DNA of 50,610 bases, from contig NZ_PPRC01000011.1 of assembly GCF_002902565.1 (NCBI RefSeq), forward strand, positions 1 to 50,610. The letters are read 5' to 3'. The position numbers and the translations under genes were made by a program. The notes under the pieces are model-generated. The model did not search any database and was not told the DNA's origin. It saw only the letters and a list, made by a program, of their open reading frames with translations. Below are positions 43,258 to 50,610 of this stretch, piece after piece (the first letter of the stretch is position 1; every line of letters starts with the position of its first letter). This DNA is from Staphylococcus petrasii. Its GTDB lineage: Bacteria > Bacillota > Bacilli > Staphylococcales > Staphylococcaceae.

Positions 43258-44904
43258 ATGAAAGACAATTGGATGAAACATAAAGAAGATAGTCTTGTAG
43301 CGTCTTTTTATGATGCACAAACACCTGAATTCCAGGAACAAGGCTTTGAAACTGAATTAGCTTTCGGTACAGCAGGGATTCGTGGGCAATTCGGACTTGG
43401 CCCAGGTCGTCTAAATCGCTATACTATCCAACGTTTAGCGCTAGGCATCGCTAACTATTTACAAGACAAAGAGACGCATCCTTCGATTGTCATTCACTAT
43501 GATATTCGTCACTTATCTTCAGAATTTGCAGAACTGATTTCTCAAATTCTTGCTTCAAATGACATCAAAGTATACTTAGCAGCGCATTACAAAACGACGC
43601 CTGAATTATCATATGCCGTAAGACACTTACATACTTCTGCGGGTATCATGATTACAGCAAGCCATAATCCGAAAGATTATAACGGCATTAAAGTATACGG
43701 CTCAGATGGTGCGCAATTAGATGAAGAAACGTCATTAGAAGTCGCTAACTACATTAATAATTTAGAAGATCCACTTCAATTAGAAGTAGACTTCAACCCT
43801 ACGTTGATTGAGAAGAATATCCATACCTTACCAGATGATGTTTATAACAATTACATTAATGAAATTACGCATCTTGTCGGCGATATTCCACAGTCAGATT
43901 TAAAGGTTGTTTACACAAGCTTACATGGCACAGGTGTACCGATTATTCCCGAGATTTTACAGCACCTACATTTTCAAAACTTTAACTTAGTTGAAGCACA
44001 GTGCAAAGTCGATCCAAATTTCAGTTCTGTGAAAAGTGCGAATCCCGAAGAACGCGACGCCTTTGACTTAGCCATTCAACAAGCCCAAGACACTGACGCA
44101 AATCTAATTATTGCTACAGACCCTGATGTCGATCGTATGGGTTTTGTCGAACGTAATAAAGATGGTCAAATTCACTACTTTGGTGGCAGCGAAATTGGCG
44201 CATTACTAATTAAATATCTTATTGAACATACGACGCTCCCTAAACATCCCGTCGTCATCCAATCTATCGTTACTGGTGAATTAGGTAAACGTCTTGCGCA
44301 ACAACATGGGGTCACTGTGAAGGAAGTCTTAATCGGCTTCAAACATATTGCCAAAGCGATTCGTGAATTTGACAATGACCAATCATTTTTATTCGCCTAC
44401 GAAGAAAGTTACGGCTACTTAGCCGATGATTTCGTGCGAGACAAAGATGCCGTCCAAATCGTGCCATTAATTATTAAGTATGCTTCTATTTTGGAAAATG
44501 AGGGCAAAACACTTCACGACGCGTTAAAAGAAATCTATGAAGAAGTAGGACACTATCGTGACTACCTTGTTTCAAAAGTATTCGAAGGCAAACAAGGCCA
44601 ACAACACATTGCAGATTTAATGGCTAAAGTAAGACATCATATCCCTGACACAATCGCAGGCTTAAACGTCATCGCAGTAGAAGATTACGACACACTCCAA
44701 CGTGTAAACAAAAAAGACAATACGGTAGAAACAATTACCTTACCACAAGCCAACGTCATTAGAGTCATCTTTGAAGAAGGCTTCATTGCCCTAAGACCAT
44801 CAGGCACAGAACCTAAACTCAAATTCTATATCTCACTCAACGTCCACAACTTCGACCAAGTAGCACAAGAGATATATGAATATATATTTAAAGACGTGAA
44901 GTAG
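43258..44904 (+). CDS. pgcA: alpha-phosphoglucomutase
   Basis: A 548-residue enzyme interconverting glucose-1-phosphate and glucose-6-phosphate, needed for UDP-glucose, glycolipid and teichoic-acid glucosylation. Motifs: GTAGIRGQFG near the N-terminus, phosphoserine loop ITASHNPKDYNGIKVY, metal loop DPDVDRMGF, sugar loop EESYGYL and phosphate-binding RPSGTEPKLKFY. ATG 43258 is 6 bases past GGAG; the preceding ATG at 43255 is also possible. A 55-residue gene follows 8 bases after its stop. Confidence 0.95.
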   Translation: MKDNWMKHKEDSLVASFYDAQTPEFQEQGFETELAFGTAGIRGQFGLGPGRLNRYTIQRLALGIANYLQDKETHPSIVIHYDIRHLSSEFAELISQILASNDIKVYLAAHYKTTPELSYAVRHLHTSAGIMITASHNPKDYNGIKVYGSDGAQLDEETSLEVANYINNLEDPLQLEVDFNPTLIEKNIHTLPDDVYNNYINEITHLVGDIPQSDLKVVYTSLHGTGVPIIPEILQHLHFQNFNLVEAQCKVDPNFSSVKSANPEERDAFDLAIQQAQDTDANLIIATDPDVDRMGFVERNKDGQIHYFGGSEIGALLIKYLIEHTTLPKHPVVIQSIVTGELGKRLAQQHGVTVKEVLIGFKHIAKAIREFDNDQSFLFAYEESYGYLADDFVRDKDAVQIVPLIIKYASILENEGKTLHDALKEIYEEVGHYRDYLVSKVFEGKQGQQHIADLMAKVRHHIPDTIAGLNVIAVEDYDTLQRVNKKDNTVETITLPQANVIRVIFEEGFIALRPSGTEPKLKFYISLNVHNFDQVAQEIYEYIFKDVK

Positions 44905-44912
44905 GGCGAGTT

Positions 44913-45080
44913 ATGGAAATTAGTAAACCATCTTCATATGATAAAGAATCTCTTAAAAGTTGTGGAAATGCGATTAAAAAACTTCATGATGATCACCATA
45001 AATTACGCAAAAGAAATGAAATTAAAAAATCTAAAAAAGAAGTTGAAGTACAAGATAATCAACTGAAATTTGATATATAA
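44913..45080 (+). CDS. small charged hypothetical protein
   Basis: A 55-codon frame (starting MEISKPSSYD and ending in NQLKFDI) begins 8 bases after the pgcA stop. It is rich in Lys, with a His/Asp patch HDDHH, and probably helical. The ribosome site is weak (AGGGCGAG within the pgcA end), suggesting coupled translation. No family is recognised. Its short length leaves room for a chance frame, but its spacing after pgcA favours a real gene. Confidence 0.5.
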   Translation: MEISKPSSYDKESLKSCGNAIKKLHDDHHKLRKRNEIKKSKKEVEVQDNQLKFDI

Positions 45081-45141
45081 CTATTAATATTCTCTATTCA
45101 ATAAGATTCTAATTATACTTTTTGCATTATTAGTTGATAGA

Positions 45142-45336
45142 AATACGAAGTATTGATGGCGAGACGCTACTAGGAATAGCATAAGCCTTGAGACAAAAAT
45201 TAAACCAAAAAGCGATTAATCACAACCTACAAGCCTTTGAAAAAGGCTAACAAAGTGATTAATCGCTTTTCCTTATTTAACAAATTGGCTCAGGCTATGC
45301 CTAGAGCAAGCGAGCCACTTCAATACGCAGTATTGA
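45142..45336. repeat. nested long intergenic inverted repeat
   Basis: Three nested stems are present. Outer arms carry ATACGAAGTATTGA and CAATACGCAGTATTG. Middle arms carry CTAGGAATAGCATAAGCCT and AGGCTATGCCTAG. The inner stem AAAAGCGATTAATCAC / GTGATTAATCGCTTTT is perfect, with a small AGCCTT / AAGGCT hairpin at the tip. The whole could form a cruciform or a long structured RNA. The remaining bases to 45456 are AC-rich and hold no gene that I can support. Confidence 0.75.
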
Positions 45337-45456
45337 GTACAACTCTTTGACACCACACAAGTTCAACCTCACACCTCATTTTCAAAAAATAAAATTAAAA
45401 AAACACCTCATAGTAAGAGATACACATCCCAAACTACAAGGCATCTTATACATATA

Positions 45457-46308
45457 TTAATACTTTCTTAAAAAGTCCAACTCACGGTCAAACAAATTAT
45501 TCGCAATATAAGCTTGCACCGTATTCAGAACTTCCTCAATCTCTTGCGTCATATTCGATAACACACGTACCGCAAAACCATGCGTAGGCAATTGCGTAAT
45601 ACCTAAACGACAATCATACGTCTTCGTATAATCCTTAATCTCCTCATACACTTCTTCGATTAACTTTTGCGTCACATCAGGATGGATAAAGTAAGCCGAA
45701 CCTAAATGCGTATAGTCCTCCATATAACCAATCGCATTCATCTTCGTCTTAGTTGGATCCATAAGCAAGTTATCATACGTCACTAACTCATCGTCCACAT
45801 AAATCTCGTTAATTAAGTGCATATAGTTATAAGTGAAATGTTCATCTTTCATAGAATATCCTGGTGTCAGAATATCTGTATAAAACATAGACGCACTTGC
45901 ATCAAGTTTAAATACATTGTGCTGGAAGAATTTAGAATTTTCATAGGCAATAATAGGATCGCCTACATATTCCATATAACCATCTTTTGCAATATTAAAA
46001 GTTTGATATTGCTCCACATGATCATTCAATGTTTTATAAATCTTCGTAGCACCTTGAGACGTCAAAGTCACAGAAGCCGCTTCTTCTACATTAATATTCA
46101 TACGATAACGGTCGCCGTCTAAGTAACCACCGCCTACATTGACAATATAGAACGTTGGAATCGTTGATGAATTTAAATAAACTGGTCGAATAACTTTTAG
46201 AGCCTTTTCAAAGAAGATATCACGCGCAACAGAACGCTTACCATTATGGAAAACGGTAAGGTCTAATTGCCCAGTCCACGTTTGTTCAGTATCTCTTGAA
46301 GCAGCCAT
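45457..46308 (-). CDS. ureD: urease accessory protein UreD
   Basis: A 283-residue accessory protein that, with UreF and UreG, binds apo-urease and helps carbamylate the active-site lysine and insert nickel. Typical blocks: [19 protein letters not shown] near residue 53, [12 protein letters not shown] near residue 81 and [12 protein letters not shown]. Length matches UreD/UreH. The start ATG overlaps the ureG stop in TAATG, so it is translationally coupled. It is the last gene of the operon. Confidence 0.95.
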   Translation of the reverse strand: MAASRDTEQTWTGQLDLTVFHNGKRSVARDIFFEKALKVIRPVYLNSSTIPTFYIVNVGGGYLDGDRYRMNINVEEAASVTLTSQGATKIYKTLNDHVEQYQTFNIAKDGYMEYVGDPIIAYENSKFFQHNVFKLDASASMFYTDILTPGYSMKDEHFTYNYMHLINEIYVDDELVTYDNLLMDPTKTKMNAIGYMEDYTHLGSAYFIHPDVTQKLIEEVYEEIKDYTKTYDCRLGITQLPTHGFAVRVLSNMTQEIEEVLNTVQAYIANNLFDRELDFLRKY

Positions 46309-46922
46309 TAAGATAATCCTTTAAGTAATACGTCGCGGTCAATCCATTCAAGCACATTCTCTAAACCTTCATCTGTTTTAAGGTTAGTAAATGTGAATGG
46401 ACGCTCACCACGGAAGGTCTTCGTATCCTCAGCCATTTGGTCTAATGATGCACCAACGAACTCAGCTAAGTCTGTTTTATTAATAACAAAGTAATCAGAT
46501 TTAATCATACCTTGTCCGCCTTTACGAGGAATCTTTTCACCTTGAGCAACGTCAATGATATAAATTGAGAAATCCACTAATTCAGGACTGAAAGTAGCCG
46601 CTAAGTTATCGCCACCAGATTCGATAAAGATTAATTCGATGTCATCGTTACGTTCTAACAATTCATCAATCGCCGCGAAGTTCATAGACGCATCTTCACG
46701 AATTGCTGTGTGAGGGCAACCGCCTGTTTCTACACCAATAATACGATCTTCAGGTAAGACGCCTGTATTAACTAAGATTTTTTGATCTTCTTTAGTATAA
46801 ATATCATTGGTAATAACGCCGATACTAATATCTTTTGAAAGGCGACGTACTAATTTTTCTACTAATTGGGTTTTACCTGCGCCAACAGGACCGCCAATAC
46901 CAATTTTAATTGGATTTGCCAT
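46308..46922 (-). CDS. ureG: urease accessory GTPase UreG
   Basis: A 204-residue GTPase powering nickel delivery to urease. The P-loop GPVGAGKT is at residues 11-18, the metal-binding [11 protein letters not shown] motif (Cys-Pro-His) lies near residue 66, and the NKTDL guanine motif near 148. AGGAGG precedes ATG 46922. It follows ureF by 13 bases and overlaps ureD by one base. Confidence 0.96.
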   Translation of the reverse strand: MANPIKIGIGGPVGAGKTQLVEKLVRRLSKDISIGVITNDIYTKEDQKILVNTGVLPEDRIIGVETGGCPHTAIREDASMNFAAIDELLERNDDIELIFIESGGDNLAATFSPELVDFSIYIIDVAQGEKIPRKGGQGMIKSDYFVINKTDLAEFVGASLDQMAEDTKTFRGERPFTFTNLKTDEGLENVLEWIDRDVLLKGLS

Positions 46923-46935
46923 AAATAATAACCTC

Positions 46936-47625
46936 CTATGAAATAAAGATTCTCACATTAACGTTTTCATGTTCCATTTGGTTAAGCTCTAAGCCTGGAG
47001 CTGTTAAGCCAAAGTCTGCTTCGCTTAATGTGAAAATGTGTTGTCGTGTACGCTCGATATATGGAATCATTTCCGTCACCACTTGTTGACCAGTTGTTTG
47101 TCCAAGTGGAATAGCACGTACAGCATTTTGAGTTAAACTTGAAACATTTTGATATAAATAGTAATCAATAATTGTTTCAATATCGACACCTAAGTAATGG
47201 CCAAGCATGGTAAAACATATAGCTGGATGTAATTTGGCACGTTTCTCTTTCATTTGCGTATGGTACCATTCAATCCATTCGCTATCATAAAGTTCCATTG
47301 CAAGTTTGACCATTCTTGTACCCATTTGTTTTGTACCCACACGTGTTTCGCGAGGTAAACTTTGTACGAAGATTAAGCGATCAAGTTGTAGTACTCTTTC
47401 ATGGTCTTCATCGTCTAAAGCTTGATAAACCAAGCGCATTGCTAAGCCATCTGAATACGTAAGTTGTTCATTGAGGAACAGTTGAAGCCACTCTTTGAAA
47501 GTAGTGGCGTCATGCACTGCATCTCTTTGAATGTAAGTTTCCAGTCCAAATGAATGGCTAAATGCGCCGGTAGGGAATTGTGAATCACAGAACTGAAATA
47601 GTCTTAAATTTGAATGATCAATCAT
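46936..47625 (-). CDS. ureF: urease accessory protein UreF
   Basis: A 229-residue all-helical accessory protein. The N-terminal block [20 protein letters not shown] (about residues 11-30) is the UreF hallmark. In the family it acts in a complex with UreD and UreG as a gate for the GTPase. The start overlaps the end of ureE by 8 bases. The C-terminal portion ends in NVRIFIS. Confidence 0.95.
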   Translation of the reverse strand: MIDHSNLRLFQFCDSQFPTGAFSHSFGLETYIQRDAVHDATTFKEWLQLFLNEQLTYSDGLAMRLVYQALDDEDHERVLQLDRLIFVQSLPRETRVGTKQMGTRMVKLAMELYDSEWIEWYHTQMKEKRAKLHPAICFTMLGHYLGVDIETIIDYYLYQNVSSLTQNAVRAIPLGQTTGQQVVTEMIPYIERTRQHIFTLSEADFGLTAPGLELNQMEHENVNVRIFIS

Positions 47626-48070
47626 GTGAATGTCCTATATGTCTAAAGGCTTTATTCACTTTACGATCTTCATGACTATAAGGGATGCCGAGTGATTTTA
47701 ATAAGTCTTCTACTAAATAGTCATATTGTACGAGCATTTCAGTTTCTGTAAATTGGGCTGGTAAGTGACGATTACCTAATTGGTGCGCAATGTCGCCCAT
47801 TTCTTGTAAGGTACGTGGTTTAATAACTAGTAAATCTTCTGAATTTACATCAACGACAATCATATTTGTTTCATCTTGATATAAAATATCGCCGTATTGT
47901 AAATCAATAGGTTGTTTTAAACGAATACCGATTTCATTACCGTGATCTGTTTTTACACGTTGAATACGTTTTACTAGGTCTGAGTTTTCAAGATAGACTT
48001 TTTCAACGTGTTTATTCTTTTCATCGGCAGAAAGGTTTGCGATATTGCCTTGAATTTCTTCTATAATCAT
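47618..48070 (-). CDS. ureE: urease nickel chaperone UreE
   Basis: A 150-residue metallochaperone that passes nickel to the UreG complex. The peptide-binding N-terminal domain is followed by a metal domain ending in [10 protein letters not shown], a short His-rich tail compared with the long one of Klebsiella UreE. GAGGC lies before ATG 48070. It follows ureC by 12 bases and overlaps ureF by 8. Confidence 0.94.
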   Translation of the reverse strand: MIIEEIQGNIANLSADEKNKHVEKVYLENSDLVKRIQRVKTDHGNEIGIRLKQPIDLQYGDILYQDETNMIVVDVNSEDLLVIKPRTLQEMGDIAHQLGNRHLPAQFTETEMLVQYDYLVEDLLKSLGIPYSHEDRKVNKAFRHIGHSHD

Positions 48071-48082
48071 TAATAATGCCTC

Positions 48083-49798
48083 CTAGAATAAGAAGTATCT
48101 TTGTGTTAATGGTAATTCTGTAGCAGGTTCGCTAGTGATTTTTTCACCATCTACAAATACTTCGTATGTTTGTGGGTCCACATCTAATTTAGGTGTAGCA
48201 TCATTATTCTTCATATCTTTCTTAGTTAGGTTACGGATACCGTGAACAGGACGTACCATGCGTTCTAAGTTTAAGTTACGATAGATACCACTTTCAAATG
48301 CTGTTTTAGATACAAATGTAATAGATGTATGTTGTAAATTGCCGCCATATTGGCCATACATTCTACGATATTTTTGAGGTTGTGCTGTTGGGATAGATGC
48401 ATTGGCATCACCATTATTTGCTGAATTAATCATACCGCCTTTAACGACTAACTCAGGTTTTACACCGAAGAATGCAGGATTCCATAATACTAAGTCGGCT
48501 AATTTACCTTTTTCAATTGAACCAACATAGTCAGAAATACCATGTGTAATAGCAGGGTTAATTGTATATTTAGCGATATAACGTTTAATACGATTATTAT
48601 CGTTATACTCTTGGTCGCCATCTAAGAAACCACGTTGTTCTTTCATGCGGTGAGCTACTTGCCAAGTACGTGTGATGACTTCACCTACACGTCCCATTGC
48701 TTGTGAGTCTGAGCTGACCATACTGAAGACACCCATATCTTGTAATACGTCTTCGGCAGCGATAGTTTCTTTTCTAATACGAGAATCTGCAAAGGCAATG
48801 TCTTCTGGAATAGAAGCGTTTAAGTGGTGTGTAATCATAACCATATCTAAATGTTCATCTACAGTATTATGTGTGTAAGGTAATGTTGGGTTAGTAGATG
48901 AAGGTAAGATATTTGAATAAGATGCAGATTTAATTAAGTCAGGCGCATGTCCGCCACCAGCACCTTCTGTATGATACATGTGTAATACACGGCCTTTAAC
49001 GGCTTCCATTGTATCTTCCATGAATCCAGCTTCATTTAATGTGTCTGCGTGAAGTGCAATTTGAACATCAAACTCGTCAGCTACTGATAAAGCATGATCT
49101 AATGCTGAAGGTGTTGCACCCCAGTCTTCGTGTACTTTCAAGCCAATAACGCCGGCATGAATTTGTTCAATTAGTGCAGTGTGGTTTACAGCTTGACCTT
49201 TACCAGTGAAGCCAACGTTGATTGGTAAGTGTTCCGCCGCTTCTAACATGCGGTGAATATGCCATGGTCCAGGTGTTACAGTTGTGGCTTTAGTACCTTC
49301 TGAAGCACCAGTACCACCACCGATATGTGTAGTGACACCACTTTCAAGTGCGACTTCTGCTTGTTCAGGGTTGATAAAGTGAACGTGAGTATCAATACCA
49401 CCTGCAGTTACAATTTTACCTTCAGCAGAAATAACATCTGTAGTTGCGCCGATAATGATATCAATATCATCCATAATATCTGGGTTACCCGCTTGACCAA
49501 TTGCAAAGATATAGCCATTTTTAATACCAATGTCAGCTTTAACTACTTTATCGTAATCGATAATGACTGCATTTGTAATAACTAAATCTGCAACATAACG
49601 GTCGTCACGTGTAACGTTTGGATTTTTACCCATACCATCACGAATAGATTTACCGCCACCAAATGTTACTTCGTCGCCATAATTTGTGTAGTCATGTTCC
49701 ACTTGTGCAAATAAGTTTGTATCGCCAAGTCGAATTGAATCACCTTTAGTTGGACCATAAAGGCTGGTATATTGAGATTGCGTCATTTTAAAACTCAT
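48083..49798 (-). CDS. ureC: urease alpha subunit
   Basis: The 571-residue catalytic subunit hydrolysing urea to ammonia and carbamate. Nickel ligands can be read: His138 and His140 (THVHF), the carbamylated Lys221 (GLKVHEDWG), His250 (ALHADT), His276 ([11 protein letters not shown]) and the Asp of SSDSQAMGR; the mobile-flap His lies in THHLN. Length is standard. The ATG overlaps the ureB stop in TAATG. It needs UreD, UreE, UreF and UreG, all present in the operon, for activation. Confidence 0.97.
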   Translation of the reverse strand: MSFKMTQSQYTSLYGPTKGDSIRLGDTNLFAQVEHDYTNYGDEVTFGGGKSIRDGMGKNPNVTRDDRYVADLVITNAVIIDYDKVVKADIGIKNGYIFAIGQAGNPDIMDDIDIIIGATTDVISAEGKIVTAGGIDTHVHFINPEQAEVALESGVTTHIGGGTGASEGTKATTVTPGPWHIHRMLEAAEHLPINVGFTGKGQAVNHTALIEQIHAGVIGLKVHEDWGATPSALDHALSVADEFDVQIALHADTLNEAGFMEDTMEAVKGRVLHMYHTEGAGGGHAPDLIKSASYSNILPSSTNPTLPYTHNTVDEHLDMVMITHHLNASIPEDIAFADSRIRKETIAAEDVLQDMGVFSMVSSDSQAMGRVGEVITRTWQVAHRMKEQRGFLDGDQEYNDNNRIKRYIAKYTINPAITHGISDYVGSIEKGKLADLVLWNPAFFGVKPELVVKGGMINSANNGDANASIPTAQPQKYRRMYGQYGGNLQHTSITFVSKTAFESGIYRNLNLERMVRPVHGIRNLTKKDMKNNDATPKLDVDPQTYEVFVDGEKITSEPATELPLTQRYFLF

Positions 49799-50205
49799 TA
49801 TGCTTTACCACCTTTTTTATTAATGTTTTCTTCGCCTTCGTCATTAGACACACCGGCGTGTTCATCATTTTTACCAGTTGGACGATATACGCGGTCTTCA
49901 TCAATTTCACCGTTAACCATGCCTCTGAAACCATAAATTTTGCGATGACCTGCATATTCAACTAATTGAACTTTCTTTTCATCGCCAGGTTCGAAACGTA
50001 CGGCAGCACCTGCAGGGATATCTAAATGTTTGCCGTAAGCTTTTTCACGATCAAATTGTAATGCTTTATTTGCTTCGAAAAAGTGGAAATGTGAACCCAC
50101 TTGAATAGGACGATCGCCTGTGTTTTTAACCGTTAGTACAGTTTCTGGTCGACCTTTATTAATTTCAATTTCAGTACTTTTTACTTTAATTTCTCCAGGA
50201 ATCAT
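49798..50205 (-). CDS. ureB: urease beta subunit
   Basis: A 135-residue structural subunit forming the (UreABC)3 complex. The start MIPGEI, the block [17 protein letters not shown] and the block [15 protein letters not shown] are typical. The tail after about residue 110 is charged and ends in NKKGGKA, as in other staphylococci. AAGGAGG precedes ATG 50205. It overlaps ureC by one base. Confidence 0.96.
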   Translation of the reverse strand: MIPGEIKVKSTEIEINKGRPETVLTVKNTGDRPIQVGSHFHFFEANKALQFDREKAYGKHLDIPAGAAVRFEPGDEKKVQLVEYAGHRKIYGFRGMVNGEIDEDRVYRPTGKNDEHAGVSNDEGEENINKKGGKA

Positions 50206-50218
50206 TTTTTCATCCTCC

Positions 50219-50521
50219 TTACACGATAGGGTGGTGAACCGTGATTAGTTTTGTGCCATCTGGGAAAGTTGCTTCGATTTCAATGTCTGTAATCATGTTA
50301 GCAACGCCTTCCATTACATCATCTTCATTTAAAATCGTTTTACCATAGCTCATTAACTCCGCTACAGTTTTGCCATCGCGTGCACCTTCTAATAATTCAT
50401 CGCTAATTAAAGCTAATGCTTCAGGATGATTCAACTTTAAACCACGTGCTTTGCGTCGACGTGCAACTTCTGCAGCTACAACAATCATTAACTTGTCTTG
50501 CTCACGTTGAGTAAAATGCAA
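50219..50521 (-). CDS. ureA: urease gamma subunit
   Basis: The 100-residue small subunit. The sequence [13 protein letters not shown] at the start and [16 protein letters not shown] at the end match UreA over its full length. It uses a TTG start at 50521, behind AAGGAA; no in-frame ATG lies near. It is the first gene of ureABCEFGD, which is complete in this window. Confidence 0.96.
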   Translation of the reverse strand: MHFTQREQDKLMIVVAAEVARRRKARGLKLNHPEALALISDELLEGARDGKTVAELMSYGKTILNEDDVMEGVANMITDIEIEATFPDGTKLITVHHPIV

Positions 50522-50569
50522 ATTGATTCCTTCTTTCCTTGGTAATTTAAAATAGGTATTACACTTCTT

Positions 50570-50598
50570 ATGTTAGAATGAATGAAAACTTTTCACAA
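50570..50598 (-). promoter_or_regulatory. urease operon promoter with a palindrome
   Basis: On the minus strand TTGTGA (50598-50593) and TAACAT (50575-50570) are 17 bases apart. TGAAAACTTTTCA, a near-perfect 13-bp palindrome (50583-50595), overlaps the -35 and spacer and could bind a repressor. It lacks the central CG of a true cre site. The region touches the window edge. Confidence 0.5.
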
Positions 50599-50610
50599 GG
50601 AAAATACCTT

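Noticed and set aside
1..50610. Prophage, insertion sequence or SCC element
   Set aside because: I saw no integrase, transposase, recombinase, phage structural gene or att-like direct repeats; accessory genes appear singly within backbone genes.

Overview
This is AT-rich, low-GC Firmicute DNA, most likely from a Staphylococcus chromosome. Support comes from the ureABCEFGD urease operon, Drp35, PgcA, NagA/NagB, a sirtuin/macrodomain/lipoyl-relay operon, strong AAGGAGG ribosome sites, frequent TTG/GTG starts and a STAR-like GGGGCCCC repeat. I cannot fix the species. No rRNA, tRNA, CRISPR array, transposase, phage gene or replication origin was seen, so this looks like chromosomal backbone with a few accessory patches.

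Layout. 1-3.3 kb: end of an unknown gene, a membrane-anchored XRE regulator, a CPBP intramembrane protease, an XRE-TM2 fusion protein and a second, opposing CPBP protease. 3.6-6.2 kb: a long intergenic inverted repeat, then arcB-arcC (ornithine carbamoyltransferase and carbamate kinase) behind a promoter with CcpA- and CRP/ArcR-type sites; no arcA or arcD is present. 6.3-7.2 kb: three small genes (membrane protein, XRE regulator, membrane protein) behind two dyads. 7.3-12.9 kb: LLM oxidoreductase, GcvH-L, macrodomain, SirTM and LplA2 on the minus strand, with a divergent Old Yellow Enzyme-like gene. 13.0-14.0 kb: a lone bioB behind a BirA operator. 14.3-18.8 kb: an accessory patch of unrecognised genes, a lipoprotein, a WYL-like regulator and a frameshifted gene.

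18.9-25.8 kb: a DASS carboxylate transporter, a BCCT transporter with a D-glutamate cyclase-like protein, then nagA and nagB converging on a small membrane protein. 26.0-29.4 kb: three more CPBP proteases and an NDxxF-type lipoprotein; two of these proteases repeat the arrangement at the start of the window. 29.5-34.1 kb: a five-gene Nik/Opp-type ABC importer. 34.4-36.6 kb: pcp with DUF979 and DUF969 membrane proteins. 36.9-45.1 kb: acetoin-reductase-like SDR, MFS exporter, choloylglycine hydrolase-family enzyme, trhO, drp35, pgcA and a small unlisted gene. 45.5-50.6 kb: the complete urease operon, read right to left, with its promoter at the window edge.

Several parts may cooperate. Urease yields ammonia, and the Nik/Opp-type importer could supply its nickel (inference). 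Carbamate kinase and ornithine carbamoyltransferase can make ATP from citrulline. NagA and NagB feed amino sugars into glycolysis. Pcp and the DUF1445 protein both touch 5-oxoproline chemistry. The least explained feature is the repeated CPBP-protease arrangement, in one copy interleaved with membrane-anchored XRE regulators.
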